From: Polyangia bacterium | GTDB taxonomy: Bacteria > Myxococcota_A > Polyangia > Nannocystales > Nannocystaceae | DNA length: 64,000 nucleotides | Assembly (NCBI GenBank): GCA_030430565.1 | Contig: JAUIKS010000036.1 | Location: 1-64,000 of the forward strand | Direction of reading: 5' to 3' | Part shown: positions 17,347 to 28,600 of the stretch, one piece after another | Numbering within the stretch: the first letter of the stretch is position 1 | How the letters are laid out: each line of letters begins with the position of its first letter | Made by a program: the position numbers and the translations under genes | The notes under the pieces: generated by a model | What the model saw: only the letters and a program-made list of their open reading frames with translations | Told to the model about the DNA's origin: nothing | Database searches by the model: none

Positions 17347-20300
17347 ATGACGACGCCACCCACACAGCGAAAGCACGTCCGCCGTGACGGCACGAGCCAG
17401 GCCTCGCGTGTCCAGGCCGCGCTCGCGCCGGACTACGTCAAGGTCGACGAGCGCTCGGTCAAGGACTGGCTCGAGTTCGCCCGCGCGCTCGCGGGGCGCC
17501 TGCGCTTTCACGATCCCGACGCGCCGGGCGAGCAGCTCGACTGGCGGGGCTTTTTGGGGCCCGACCTCGAGCTCGATCAGGTCCTCGAGTTCCTCGAGCA
17601 CCCCGAGCCGCTGAGCAAGGCCGGCGCCGAGCGCTTCAGCGGCCCGCACTTCGTGCTCCTGCTGACCTTCTACAAGCTGATGCAGGTCGCGCAGGGGCAC
17701 CTCAACTCGCTGACGCGTCGCCACCTCGAGCACTACTACCGCGACATCTTGAGGATGACGCGCGAGGCCCCGGTCTCGGACCTGGTCAACGTCATCCTCG
17801 AGCTCGAGCGCGACGCGCCCGCGCTCGCGCTCAAGGCCGGCGCCCGGCTCGACGGCGGGAAGGACGAGGCCGGGCGCCCGCGGGTCTACGAGACCACGCG
17901 CGACGTGCTGCTCACCCAGGCCCAGGTCGCCGAGCTGCGCACCGTGTTCACCGACATGCGCGTGACCGGCATCCGCGAGGCCCGTGAGCGTCGCGACCCC
18001 GAGACCAACGCGAAGTCGCGGTTTGTGCGGATGTTTGAGTTCGCGCTCGGGCACCCGCTGCCCGGCGACCCCCTGCGGCGCTTCGCGGGCGAGGACGTCA
18101 CGCTCGAGCTGCTGCGCAGGGAGGCGGCTCGGGTCGCGTTCTGCAGCGCCTCGCTGCACATGGAGCTCTACGACCTGCGCACGCTCGTGCAGCTCAAGCA
18201 GCGGCGCGGCGCGGCCGCGGATCCGGAGTGGGCGGAGATCAACGCGCTCTTGCAGAAGGCCGGGCGCGCGCGCGTCGGGGACGACGCTTGGTCGCTGAGC
18301 CCGAGCGCGCCGCGGGACTTCACCGCGAACCTGACGAAGGCGCTGGGCGCCGCGCCCGACGAGCTGTACTTCGCCGGCGTCACCGAGGTGAAGAGCGTCG
18401 ATCAGCTGCACGCGCGGCGCCAGCGGATGATCCGGCTCGGCTCGAACCTGCCGGACAACGAGGTCGACGCCTTCATCCACGAGCGGCTGCACTTTAAGTC
18501 GCTCGCGGACTTCGACCGCATGATGCTGCTCAAGACCCGCGTCGACACCGACTGGCGGGACCTCAACCGGATCCTCGAGCGCGCGGGGCAGCGCAAGCGC
18601 GACGATCGCTCGTACCGGATGAGCGTGACGGAGCCGTCGGACTTCGCCGCCAACCTCGCGGCCGCGATCGCCTACGGCGGCTTCGCCTGGCCGGAGGGGA
18701 GCGCGGGCGTCGACGCGTACTACGCCGCGATCGAGGCGATCGAGGCCTACTTCTTCATGCCGGCGGAGAAGTTCGCCTACGTCATGGCGGGCGCGCCGGG
18801 GGAGACGCCCGAGGAGCGCGCGACGCTGCCGCCGCGCACGTGGTCGCGGATCTACGCACACCTCGAGGAGGCGCACCGGGCCAAGGTCTACAGCGATCGG
18901 CGCGCCGCGCTGAGCGAGGCGCGGGCGAGCGACGGCTGGGTGGCGATGCTCTACCACGCGCTCGGCGAGCCGGTGGCCGACGGCAGCGACGCGCCCGCGC
19001 GGCGGCTCACCGCCCACATCAAGCGCTCGGTCGACGCCGACTTCCTGCTCGACGTCGACGCGCGCGTGAAGGCCGGGCAGGGCGGGGGCGTGAGCGCGAC
19101 GGAGTGGTCGCGCGTGATCTACATCGTCGAGCTCGCCCAGCGCGTGCGCGAGCGCCTGCCGCCGCCGGTCGCCCGCAAGATCGAGTGGCACAACCTCTAC
19201 GCCAACGAGGACGCGACCACGGCGCTGGTCTCGCTGGGGCTCGACTCGGACAAGACGCCGCGCTGGCGGACCTTCGGGCGGCGCCCGGCGGTGGTCAAGG
19301 GCGCGCCGCCGGAGTCCAACTCCCTGGGCTGGGCGCTGTCCTCGCCGCTGCTGGCCCTTGGAGAAGGTGAACGAACGGTCACGTTGGTGCTCGGCTTCCG
19401 CGCGGCGGGCTGGCGCGACGCGAAGATCGCCGCGCTGCTCGCCGCCGACCCGTTCCAGATCGAGATCAGCGGCGAGAAGGCCTGGATCACGCCCGCGAGC
19501 GTCGAGGTCACGCACGGCGACTACGCGGCGCTCAGCGGCGCCTCGCCGGCGCCGGAGGTGCCGCTGCGCGCGCTGAAGATCGTGCTCTCGCTGGGCGTCG
19601 ACGCGGACCCGGTGGGGGTGCTGGACGCCAAGACCGCGGGGGTCACGGCGGACGCGCCGGTGATCCGGCTGCTGCTGCGCGAGCGCTGGCAGGACAACCT
19701 CGGGACCTACACCGTCTCGTACACCGAGCTGCGCGACCTCGTGCTGGTCCGCGCGCACGTGCGGACGCGCGTGACGGAGCTCGGCGCGATCGTGGCGGCC
19801 AACGACGACACGAGCCTCGAGACCAAGAAGCCCTACGAGCCCTTCGGCGGCGACCCGGCGATCGGCTCGCGCTTCTACTTCGGGCACCCCGAGCTGCTCG
19901 GGCGGCAGGTCGACGAGATCAGCTGCAGCGTGCAGTGGATGGGCGCGCCGAAGCGGCTGGACGCGCACTACGCGAATTACCCCGAGGCGCCGAGCAACGC
20001 GGACTACACCGTCGAGTTTCGGATGATCCAGCGGCGTCGCGCGATCAAGGTCGAGAAAGCGGCGACGCTGTTTCACGCCGGGGACGCGCGCGAGCGCCAC
20101 GCGATCACGATGACGGGCCTCGCGGGCGTGACCGCGAACGCGCCGCGCGACGGGGCAGGGGCCGCGCCGCCGAGCGACGTGCTCGACTGGAGCCGCTACC
20201 TGGAGTGGGAGCTGACGCCGAAGGACTTTCAGCACGGCGCCTACGCCAACACGGCGACGCTGAAGTCGCTGCAGCTGACCGAGGCGCTGTCGAAGGGGCA

Positions 20301-21768
20301 GGCGATCACGGCCGCGAGCTACCAGGTCAACACGCCGTACACGCCGAAGATCCGGCGGATGACGCTGGGCTACACCGCCTCGACCGAGGTCGCGCTCGCG
20401 GACACCTTCACGGCGTCGAGCTCGGCGCCCGTCGGGGCGCCCGTCGGCGCGCGGCTGTTTCACATCAGGCCGTTCGGGAGCCACGAGATCCGCCCGGAGG
20501 ACGGCGAGGCCGAGGCGCGCTTCCTGCCGCTGTTCGCCCACGAGGGCGAGCTCTACATCGGCCTCGCGGGCGTGAAGGCGCCGCAGCAGGTCACGCTGCT
20601 GTTCCAGATGGCGGAGGGCAGCGCCGACCCGGACCTCGAGCCCGCGCCGGTGCGCTGGAGCTACCTCAGCGGCGACCGCTGGCTGAGCCTGCACAACGGC
20701 GACATCCTGCGCGACTCGACGCGCGGGCTGATCAACTCGGGGATCATGGAGCTCTCGCTCGCGGCGACGCTGCCGAGCGCGCAGCTGCCGGGCGAGCTGT
20801 TCTGGATCCGCGCGGGCATCCCCCGGGAGCCGCGCAGCGTCTGCGACACGGTCGCGATTCACGCGCAGGCGGTCCCGGCCGTGTTCGTCGATCAGGACAA
20901 CGCGGCCTCGCACTACGAGCGCCCGCTGCCGCCGCGATCGGTGACCGGCCTCGTCGACGCGCACCCGGAGATCCGCGCGGTCTCGCAGCCCTACACCTCC
21001 TTCGGCGGCAAGCCGCAGGAGGCGGCGGCGGCCTTCTACGCGCGCGTGAGCGAGCGCCTGCGGCATAAGCAGCGCGCGCTCACGGTGTGGGACTACGAGC
21101 GCCTGATCCTCGAGCGCTTCCCGCAGATCTACAAGGTCAAGTGCTTGCCGGCGAACATCGCCGAGAACCCGGACGCGCCGGGTCAGGTCGACATCGTCGT
21201 CATCCCCGACATCCGCGGTCAGCTGCCCTTTGACCCCTTCGAGCCGAAGGCGCCCGCGAACCTGCTCGCCGACATCGAGGCGTTTATCCAGACCCGCAGC
21301 CCGCCGCACGCGACGGTCCGGGTCCGCAACCCGCGCTACGTCTCGGTCAAGGTTCGTTTCGGGGTGCGCTTTAAGCCAGGTCACGACGAGGGCTACTACC
21401 GGGCGCTGCTCAACGACGAGCTCAACCGCTTCCTCTCGCCGTGGGCCTACGAGGACGGCGCGGACATCGTCATCGGCGACAAGATCTACGCCAACAGCGT
21501 CATCAACTTCGTCGACAAGCGCGACTACGTGGACTACATCGCGTCGATCCGGCTGTTCCGCAGCGTCGACGGCGAGGACTACCAGCTCGTGCTGGCGCCG
21601 CAGGCCCAGGACGCGCGCGGCTACTACGTGACGACGGAGCGACCGGACGCCGTGCTGGTCGCGGCGCGGGAGCACGAGATCGACGTCATCTCCGAGGTCG
21701 ACTACGAGGAGCAGCGCTACACGGGGATCAATTACATGAAGGTCGAGCTCGACTTCGTCGTGGGCTGA
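17347..21768 (+). CDS. Baseplate J/gp6-type wedge protein (Afp11/Pvc11-like)
   Basis: 1,473 residues, the largest structural gene of the cluster. The C-terminal third carries the baseplate-J-like core: YTSFGGKPQEAAAAFYARV, SERLRHKQRALTVWDYERLI, FPQIYKVKCLP, PGQVDIVVIPD and KVRFGVRFKPGHDEGYY. The long N-terminal region is alpha-helical and charged. The protein should form the baseplate ring that clamps the hub. GGAG lies 5 nt before the ATG at 17347. It is longer than I recall for Afp11 (roughly 900-1,000 residues), implying added N-terminal or central domains. Confidence 0.9.
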   Translation: MTTPPTQRKHVRRDGTSQASRVQAALAPDYVKVDERSVKDWLEFARALAGRLRFHDPDAPGEQLDWRGFLGPDLELDQVLEFLEHPEPLSKAGAERFSGPHFVLLLTFYKLMQVAQGHLNSLTRRHLEHYYRDILRMTREAPVSDLVNVILELERDAPALALKAGARLDGGKDEAGRPRVYETTRDVLLTQAQVAELRTVFTDMRVTGIREARERRDPETNAKSRFVRMFEFALGHPLPGDPLRRFAGEDVTLELLRREAARVAFCSASLHMELYDLRTLVQLKQRRGAAADPEWAEINALLQKAGRARVGDDAWSLSPSAPRDFTANLTKALGAAPDELYFAGVTEVKSVDQLHARRQRMIRLGSNLPDNEVDAFIHERLHFKSLADFDRMMLLKTRVDTDWRDLNRILERAGQRKRDDRSYRMSVTEPSDFAANLAAAIAYGGFAWPEGSAGVDAYYAAIEAIEAYFFMPAEKFAYVMAGAPGETPEERATLPPRTWSRIYAHLEEAHRAKVYSDRRAALSEARASDGWVAMLYHALGEPVADGSDAPARRLTAHIKRSVDADFLLDVDARVKAGQGGGVSATEWSRVIYIVELAQRVRERLPPPVARKIEWHNLYANEDATTALVSLGLDSDKTPRWRTFGRRPAVVKGAPPESNSLGWALSSPLLALGEGERTVTLVLGFRAAGWRDAKIAALLAADPFQIEISGEKAWITPASVEVTHGDYAALSGASPAPEVPLRALKIVLSLGVDADPVGVLDAKTAGVTADAPVIRLLLRERWQDNLGTYTVSYTELRDLVLVRAHVRTRVTELGAIVAANDDTSLETKKPYEPFGGDPAIGSRFYFGHPELLGRQVDEISCSVQWMGAPKRLDAHYANYPEAPSNADYTVEFRMIQRRRAIKVEKAATLFHAGDARERHAITMTGLAGVTANAPRDGAGAAPPSDVLDWSRYLEWELTPKDFQHGAYANTATLKSLQLTEALSKGQAITAASYQVNTPYTPKIRRMTLGYTASTEVALADTFTASSSAPVGAPVGARLFHIRPFGSHEIRPEDGEAEARFLPLFAHEGELYIGLAGVKAPQQVTLLFQMAEGSADPDLEPAPVRWSYLSGDRWLSLHNGDILRDSTRGLINSGIMELSLAATLPSAQLPGELFWIRAGIPREPRSVCDTVAIHAQAVPAVFVDQDNAASHYERPLPPRSVTGLVDAHPEIRAVSQPYTSFGGKPQEAAAAFYARVSERLRHKQRALTVWDYERLILERFPQIYKVKCLPANIAENPDAPGQVDIVVIPDIRGQLPFDPFEPKAPANLLADIEAFIQTRSPPHATVRVRNPRYVSVKVRFGVRFKPGHDEGYYRALLNDELNRFLSPWAYEDGADIVIGDKIYANSVINFVDKRDYVDYIASIRLFRSVDGEDYQLVLAPQAQDARGYYVTTERPDAVLVAAREHEIDVISEVDYEEQRYTGINYMKVELDFVVG

Positions 21769-21811
21769 CCAACGACTCGCACCGCAGGGGCAAAGGCAGG
21801 GCAGGGGCAGT

Positions 21812-23470
21812 ATGCAGATCAACAAGCGGAACCGGACCGAGCTGAAGGCGTACTTCGTCAAGAACGCCATCCCGACCGAGAACAATTTCGCCGAGCTCGT
21901 CGACGCGACGATCGTGCAGAAGGACGACGGCCTGGCGAAGCTGCCGGGGACGCCGCTGAGCGTGGAGGCGGCGGGCGACGACACCTCGCAGAAAGACGTC
22001 ATCGCGCTCTACAAGAGCTTCGCCGACGCCAACGCCGAGTGGAGCGTCAGCCTCAACCCGCGCCTCGATCCCAACAACCCCCAGTCCGCGCGCGCGGGCT
22101 TCAGCATCAACGACGGCGCCGGGCGCAGCCGGCTGTTCATCGATCGCGCGAGCGGGAGCGTGGGGATCGGGACCAACAACCCGCTGCACGCGCTGCACGT
22201 GCGCACGGGCGATGCCGTGGGCATGTTCGAGTCGACGGGCGAGCAGGCCTTCTTGCGCGTCATGACGCGCGAGGGGCTCGGCAACCGCGTCGAGCTCTGC
22301 AACAGGCCCGGCGGTCGCCTGTCGCTGTGGACAGCTGCCGGCGGCGACGCGCTGAACGTGTACCGCGACGGGCGCGTGAGCGTGGGGACGACGAGGGCGG
22401 GGCGCTCCCTGCAGGTCGGCGGGGACGGGCGGATCGGCCTCCAGAACGACAACAACGTCTCGGTCAACACGACCGCGGGCCTGTACTGGCACAACAACAA
22501 CGACTACTCGATCAAGCGGACCGCGGGCGACTGGAGCGGCCCGGATTACCAGCAGCTCGAGCTGCGCTTTCAGACCGGCATCGTGCTGCGCCCGGGCACG
22601 GGGAACAATCAGGGGCACGGGCGGAGCTACGTCGAGATCACGCAGGGCAAGGGCCTGCGGGTGACCCAGGGGCAGACGGTGCTCGGCGTCGGCGGCCCCT
22701 CGGGGTTGCTGAAGATCGGCAACAACAACCACTTTATGGACGTGACCGTCGGGAACGGCGGCGGGCGCATGGGCTTCAGCAGCTGGGGAGGCGGCTGGAA
22801 CCTCAACACCTTCACCAACGGCAAGCACCTGCACATCAACCGCGACTCGGGCGACCAGACGCGCACGTACATCGGGCGCGTCGGCAAGGAGCTGCGGGTG
22901 TGGCCGAACGGTCGGGTCGGCATCCTCAAGGACCCCAGCGTGCCGCTGGACGTCAACGGCGACATCCACGGGCACCGGATCCGCGCGGTCAACGGCCTGC
23001 TCGTCGACGGGGACCTGTCGCAGCACATCGACGCCGACGGCGCGTTCTACCGCCTCAGTGGGCAGGCCTACCTCGTCGTCGACGACAACCTCTACATCCG
23101 CGACGCGGGCGGCGGCGTCAAGTTCCACTTCGACACCAACCTCGGCGTGCTGCGCCAGGACGGCTGGACCAACGCGGCGTTCAGGGACGGCTGGGTCAAC
23201 TACGGGAACGGCTACAACAATGCCGGCTACTACCGCGACAGGGAGGGCGTGACGCACCTGCGCGGCCTGGTGCGGGGCGGGCACACCGGGGGGGGCAGGA
23301 CCATCATGCAGCTCCCCGCCGGCTACCGGCCGGCGGGGCGGGAGCTGCGGTGCGTGCAGACGATGGACCACGTGGGCCGCGTCGACATCACGAACGACGG
23401 GCGCGTGATCCCGTACATCGTCAATAACGGCTGGGTCTCGCTCGACGGCATCTCGTTCAGGACGGTATGA
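21812..23470 (+). CDS. eCIS tail-fibre / receptor-binding protein
   Basis: 552 residues. The start (QINKRNRTELKAYFVKNAIPTENNFAELVDA) is a baseplate-attachment-like helix pair. The body has repeated fibre motifs of the 'GxVGIGTNNPLHALHV' type (about 112-130) and weaker repeats to about 390. The end (GGRTIMQLPAGYRPAGREL ... GWVSLDGISFRTV) resembles the tip domain of phage and eCIS fibres. It probably recognises the target surface. Its stop overlaps the ATG of the next baseplate gene by 4 nt. Position between two wedge genes, rather than after them, is unusual. Confidence 0.8.
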   Translation: MQINKRNRTELKAYFVKNAIPTENNFAELVDATIVQKDDGLAKLPGTPLSVEAAGDDTSQKDVIALYKSFADANAEWSVSLNPRLDPNNPQSARAGFSINDGAGRSRLFIDRASGSVGIGTNNPLHALHVRTGDAVGMFESTGEQAFLRVMTREGLGNRVELCNRPGGRLSLWTAAGGDALNVYRDGRVSVGTTRAGRSLQVGGDGRIGLQNDNNVSVNTTAGLYWHNNNDYSIKRTAGDWSGPDYQQLELRFQTGIVLRPGTGNNQGHGRSYVEITQGKGLRVTQGQTVLGVGGPSGLLKIGNNNHFMDVTVGNGGGRMGFSSWGGGWNLNTFTNGKHLHINRDSGDQTRTYIGRVGKELRVWPNGRVGILKDPSVPLDVNGDIHGHRIRAVNGLLVDGDLSQHIDADGAFYRLSGQAYLVVDDNLYIRDAGGGVKFHFDTNLGVLRQDGWTNAAFRDGWVNYGNGYNNAGYYRDREGVTHLRGLVRGGHTGGGRTIMQLPAGYRPAGRELRCVQTMDHVGRVDITNDGRVIPYIVNNGWVSLDGISFRTV

Positions 23471-25584
23471 GCGCGGCCAACCCCCCCGTGACGCTGACGC
23501 TCGAGCGCCCGGAGCACCCGGCGCTGGACTACGCGTGGCTGCGCGCCGAGGGCATCCGCCACATCGCGCGCATGGCCGGGCACGTGTGGACCGACTACAA
23601 CGCGCACGACCCGGGGATCACGATCTTGGAGCAGCTCTGCTACGCGATCACGGATCTGGCGTATCGGACATCCCACGCGATCTCGGACCTGATCGTCGAG
23701 GACGGCGAGGACCCGTACCCGAGCCTCTACAGCCCGGCGACGATCCTCAGCACGGAGCCGGTCACGCTCGTCGACCTGCGCAAGCTCGTGCTCGACGTCG
23801 ACGGCGTGCGCAACGCGTGGATCGAGCCGCTGGGCGAGCAGCAGCCGGCGCTCTACTACCACGAGGGGCGCAAAGAGCTGACGCTGCGGGCCGACGACCA
23901 GAACGTCGAGCCGGTCCGTCTCAAGGGCCTGTACCAGGTGGTGATCGAGAAGTCCGAGATCTCGTGGCAGCACGGCGCCGCGGTCGAGCGGGCGGTCGCC
24001 CACAAGCTGCACGCGCACCGCGGGCTGTGCGAGGACTTCGAAGAGATCAAGGTGCTGGCGCCGGTTGACGTCCGGGTGCACGCGAGCGTCGAGATCGGGC
24101 CGATCGAGGACGCCGACGCGATCCTCGTGCGGATCTATCAGGCGATTTCGAATTACCTCTCGCCCTCGGTGCGCTTCGCGACGCTCGAGCAGCGGCTGGA
24201 GGCGGGCGAGCGGGTCGACGAGATCTTCGACGGCCCGCTGCTCGAGCACGGCTTCCTCGACACCCGCGCGCTCGAGCAGCTCGAGCGGCGCACGAGCCTG
24301 CACAGCTCGGACCTGATCAACGTGATCATGGATGTCGCGGGGGTCAGGGCGGTCCGCGGGCTCTCGATCTCGATCGACGACGGCGCGCCGGCGCCGTGGA
24401 CCGTCAGCGTCGATCCAGACCGGGTGCCGCGGCTCGTGCTGACCGGGCGCTCGCAGGGGGCGGGCGGGCGCGCGCTGACGATCCAGCTGCTGCGGGATCG
24501 CCTCGAGGTTCGCGTCGACGAGGGCGGGGTGCGCACGGAGTACACCTCGTGGCTGGCGAGCCGCGCGCTCAAGCAGCCGCTGTCGCGCGCCGAGCGAGAC
24601 ATCACGCCCGCGCCCGGGCGCTCGCGCGACGTCTCGCGCTACCACTCGATTCAGCACCAGTTCCCCGCGGTCTACGGGATCGGGGCGCTGGGTCTCGCCG
24701 CGTCCGCGCCGGCGCGCCGCAAGGCGGAGGCCGCCCAGCTCAAGGCCTACCTGATGTTCTTCGATCAGCTGCTGGCGAGCTACTTCGCGCAGCTCAGCGG
24801 CGTCGGGCGGCTGTTCTCGTTTCACTCCGCGAGCCCCAAGACCTACCGCAGCCAGGTGATCGACGACCCGGCGCTGAAGCTCGAGGAGGTCTGGCTCGGC
24901 GGGGCGCCGGACGCCGAGGCGCTGCAGGAGATGGTCGACGACGCGACGCCGCCGGGGAGCGCGGCGCGGCGTAAAGATCGCTTCCTCAACCATCTGCTCG
25001 CGCGCTTCGCCGAGGACTTCACCGACTACTCGCTGGTGCTGTTCGGCGCGCTCAACAGCGGCGACGGGGCGATGAGCGGCGAGCAGGTCCGCGCGCGGCT
25101 GTGCGCCGACAAGCTCGAGTTCTTGCGCGACTACCCGGCGCTCAGCGCCGGCCGCGGGCGGGGCTTCAACTACCTCGAGGCGCGTGACGAGGCCAACGTC
25201 TCGGGCCTCGAGCGCCGAGTCCGTCGCAAGCTCGGGCTGCGCGAGGCCGAGGGCGAGTCGCTGCGGGTGGTCGAGCATATCTTGCTCCGGCCGATCCCCG
25301 AGGACCGCTACCAGACGACGCCGGACGAGTTTGGGCGCCTGCCGCTGCTCGCGGCGACGCGCTTCAAAGATCCGTACTCGCTGCAGCTCAGCTTCGTGTT
25401 CCCGGGCTGGCCCGAGCGCCTCAAGAGCCCGGCGTTTCGCGAGCTCGTCGAGCAGACCGTGCGTGACGAGACGCCGGCGCACCTCACCCCCTACGTCCAC
25501 TGGCTCGACGAGGCCGCGTGGTCGCAGCTCGCGGCCGCGCACGCGCGCTGGCTGGGGATCCGGCGCGAGTTCTGGGCGCGCTGA
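23467..25584 (+). CDS. Second baseplate wedge protein (Afp12/Pvc12-like)
   Basis: 705 residues. WTDYNAHDPGITILEQLCYA followed by ITDLAYRTSHAISDLI (about 40-75) is the signature of the second baseplate-J-like wedge protein of eCIS. The C-terminal part carries VVEHILLRPI and LSFVFPGWPERL, also typical. It should pair with the 1,473-residue wedge protein in the baseplate. A ~48-bp gap follows before the next gene. Confidence 0.88.
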   Translation: MSAANPPVTLTLERPEHPALDYAWLRAEGIRHIARMAGHVWTDYNAHDPGITILEQLCYAITDLAYRTSHAISDLIVEDGEDPYPSLYSPATILSTEPVTLVDLRKLVLDVDGVRNAWIEPLGEQQPALYYHEGRKELTLRADDQNVEPVRLKGLYQVVIEKSEISWQHGAAVERAVAHKLHAHRGLCEDFEEIKVLAPVDVRVHASVEIGPIEDADAILVRIYQAISNYLSPSVRFATLEQRLEAGERVDEIFDGPLLEHGFLDTRALEQLERRTSLHSSDLINVIMDVAGVRAVRGLSISIDDGAPAPWTVSVDPDRVPRLVLTGRSQGAGGRALTIQLLRDRLEVRVDEGGVRTEYTSWLASRALKQPLSRAERDITPAPGRSRDVSRYHSIQHQFPAVYGIGALGLAASAPARRKAEAAQLKAYLMFFDQLLASYFAQLSGVGRLFSFHSASPKTYRSQVIDDPALKLEEVWLGGAPDAEALQEMVDDATPPGSAARRKDRFLNHLLARFAEDFTDYSLVLFGALNSGDGAMSGEQVRARLCADKLEFLRDYPALSAGRGRGFNYLEARDEANVSGLERRVRRKLGLREAEGESLRVVEHILLRPIPEDRYQTTPDEFGRLPLLAATRFKDPYSLQLSFVFPGWPERLKSPAFRELVEQTVRDETPAHLTPYVHWLDEAAWSQLAAAHARWLGIRREFWAR

Positions 25585-25632
25585 GCCGCGCGATTCGTAG
25601 AATATGACCGATATGGCCGAAAGATAAGCTCC

Positions 25633-28600
25633 ATGGCCGACTCCAGCTCCGACTCCAAGCACCTCGAGGTCCGCGACGCTCGCGATCGAATGATCGATCT
25701 GCTCGGGCTCGGCGAGACCTACCCGCTGCGCGACGTGACGGTCAGCGAGGAGCTGAAGGTGCCCTTCAACAAGTCCGCGACCGTCCGCGTGGCGCCGACG
25801 CAGCAGGGCGTCGGCTACCAGCTGCGCGACGTCAACGGCGACGGCCCCGCGGACGCGCTGGACAGCCCGCTGACGCGCGCCGTCGACGGGGAGCGGGTGC
25901 CGATCGCGGCGCAGGGGAGCGGCGCCGCGATCGAGCTGACGACGCCGGCGATCGTCCTCGACCGCGCGTTTCGGGTGCTCGCCCAGAAGCTGCACCCGCG
26001 GCCGAACGGCCGGGTCTCGCGGCGCGACGCGTACCTGTCTCGAGAGACCGTCGTCAAGGTCGGCCTGGACACGGGGCTGCCCGCGCGCGTCGTCCTCAGC
26101 TCGACGACGGAGCTGCTCTCGGCGAGCGCCGCGCGCGACGAGGACGCGCGGATCATCGACTTCGGGCGCGGCGTCGCGGTCGATATCGTCGGCGCGCAGG
26201 AGGGGGTCGACTACCAGCTCGTGGTCCCCGGCGCGGACCCGCGGGACGAGACGCTCGACACGGTGCTCTCGGTCGAGGAGGTCCGCGGCCTCGGGGAGCA
26301 GGTGACCATCCAGCTGCAGTCGGTCGCGCTGCGCGAGGACACCGAGCTCCGGATCCGCGCGACCAAGAAGTACAGCCTCTCCGAGGGGCGTCAGACCGAG
26401 CGCGAGCTGCTGGAGATCGTGATGCCGGTCAAGGTCCGCGCGAACCAGGCGCTCGGCGTGGCGATCAAGGGCTCGCCGCTGATCCCCTACAACCGCGGCG
26501 CGACGGTCGTGATCGCGGAGACGCAGGAGAGCGCGAGCTACCAGCTGTTCATCCGCCGGATCCGGGACCTCGAGTTCCTCCGCCTCCCGAGCGCGCTGGC
26601 GAGCGCGCCGCACATCACCGTCGCGACCGAGGGCGAGGGCGCCGAGGTGGCGATCCGCCGCCCGCCGCCGCGGCTGCGGTGGCGGAGGCCGTCCGGCTAC
26701 GCGCTCGTGGGGAAGGCGAAGCCGGGCACCGGCGGCGCGATCGAGTTCGCGCTGCCGCCGATGACGGCGGACATGATGGTGATCGCGCGGGCGTCGAAGC
26801 AGCACGGCAGCGACAACAAGACGCGCTCGCACGTGCCGCTCGAGCAGGTCCGCGCGGTGCTGGTCCGCCCGAACCCGGAGCCGGGCCTGGCGCTCGAGAT
26901 GACGATGCAGCCGGACGGCGCGGCCACGGACGGGCGCGTGCGCGTCACCGGCGGGCAGGCGGGCGTGCTCTATCAGCTGCGCACGTCGGCGGGGGGCGAC
27001 GACGTCGGGCGCCCGTTCTACGTGCACGGCGTAGACGAGGCGCGGCCCGAGGAGAACGCCGGCGTCTCGCAGCTGGTCGTGGGCGTGAACTTCGCGATCG
27101 CGCGTGATCCGGCGTCGGGGGGCTCGGGCTCCGATCGCGCGACGACGCGACCGGAGCGCGTCGAGGTCGAGACCGGGCCGCTGGCGAGCGGCGCGACGCT
27201 GCACGTGCTCGCGCGCAAGGCCACGACGGGCCTCTCGGCCATGCTCACAAAGACAGCTTCGTTGGCGCCGCTGCCGGAGATCCGCAGCGCGAGCGTCGGC
27301 GTCACGCGCGGGCAGGTCGCGACGATCCAGGTCGTCAAGAGCCAGCCGGGCAGCCGATACCACCTCGAGCTCGACGGCGCGCGCGTCGGCGAGGCGCGGG
27401 ACGGCGAGGAGGGTCGCACGCTCGAGCTCGTCAGCGCGCCGGTGGGCGTGGACTCGGTGTTCGAGGTGCACGTGCACCCGATCGCGCCGGCGGGGATCGG
27501 GCTGTGCCGGATCGTGCCGGTCGTGGTGCCGCTCGCGCCCGACATGACGCTCGCGGCGCGGATCCTCGGCCCGCGGCTGGAGCCCGACGCCGAGGCGTTC
27601 GCGGACGCGGATCCGAAGATCCTCTACTACGGCGAGTCGGTCGACGTGCAGGTGGACAACGCCGAGCCCGATGTCCGCTATACGCTGGAGCGCGAGCTCG
27701 ACGGTGAGCGCGTCGTGGTGTCGGCCGCGCCCGTGATGGGTGACGATCGCGGCGTCACCCTGCGGACCGTGGCGGCGCGCGAGGATATGGACGTGCGCGT
27801 GGTCGCGACGAGGCTCTACAGCCACCCGCTGACCGGCGCGATCAACCCGACGCGCCAGCTGGATATCGCGCTGCCGCTGATGGTCCGGGCCGACCGCGAG
27901 GTCGGGGTCGTCGTGGGCCCGCGCCCGGCGGCGCGCTTCGGTGAGGACGGCTCCGTCACCGTCAACGCGAGCCAGGAGAGCGCGTTCTACATCCTGTTCG
28001 CGCGTCCCCTCACGGACGCCGACTTCGTCTACGAGGAGACGGAGGCGCCGACGCTCACGGTCAGCAACGGGAGCGGCGGCGCGGCGCGCGTGCTGCGGCC
28101 GGCGGAGCGGGTGCTGTGGAAGCGGCCGGGCGGGTTCACGAAGGTCGGCGAGCTGGTCCGGGGGACCGGCGGGCAGATCAAGCTGCCGATCCCGGGCGTC
28201 GCGGACGACTACGTGCTGGTGGTGCAGGCCGGCAAGGAGCACCGCGTCGGTGAGCGCGTCGTCTACTCGCGGGTGATGCTCGCGCGCGCGGGGCTGCTGC
28301 TGGTGACGCCGCAGACAGATCCGGCGTTGACGCTGCGGACCGGCGTCGCGGCGGGGAAGAGCGCTCCGGATATCACCTTCCTCGGGGGACAGCCGGGTAC
28401 GAGCTACCAGCTCCTCCGAGGTGAGGCGCCGCTGGGGCGGCCGGTGTACATCCACCAGCGCGATCCACAGGACGGGCAGCAGAACAAGGGGATCGCGGGC
28501 CTGCGGGTCGGCGTCGATCTCGTGGTCGCGCGCGCCCGCGAGGCGCCGCTGCGCGAGCGTGACCAGCTCGTGGCGGCCGCGCCGGCGCACCCGCAGACGG

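Noticed and set aside
16852..22002. A 1,716-codon open frame on the minus strand under the baseplate genes (and a 1,772-codon one at 23323-28641).
   Set aside because: Both are mirror frames of genes with strong family matches on the plus strand. Their products are Arg/Ala/Val-rich with no domain, as expected in GC-rich DNA with G/C third positions.
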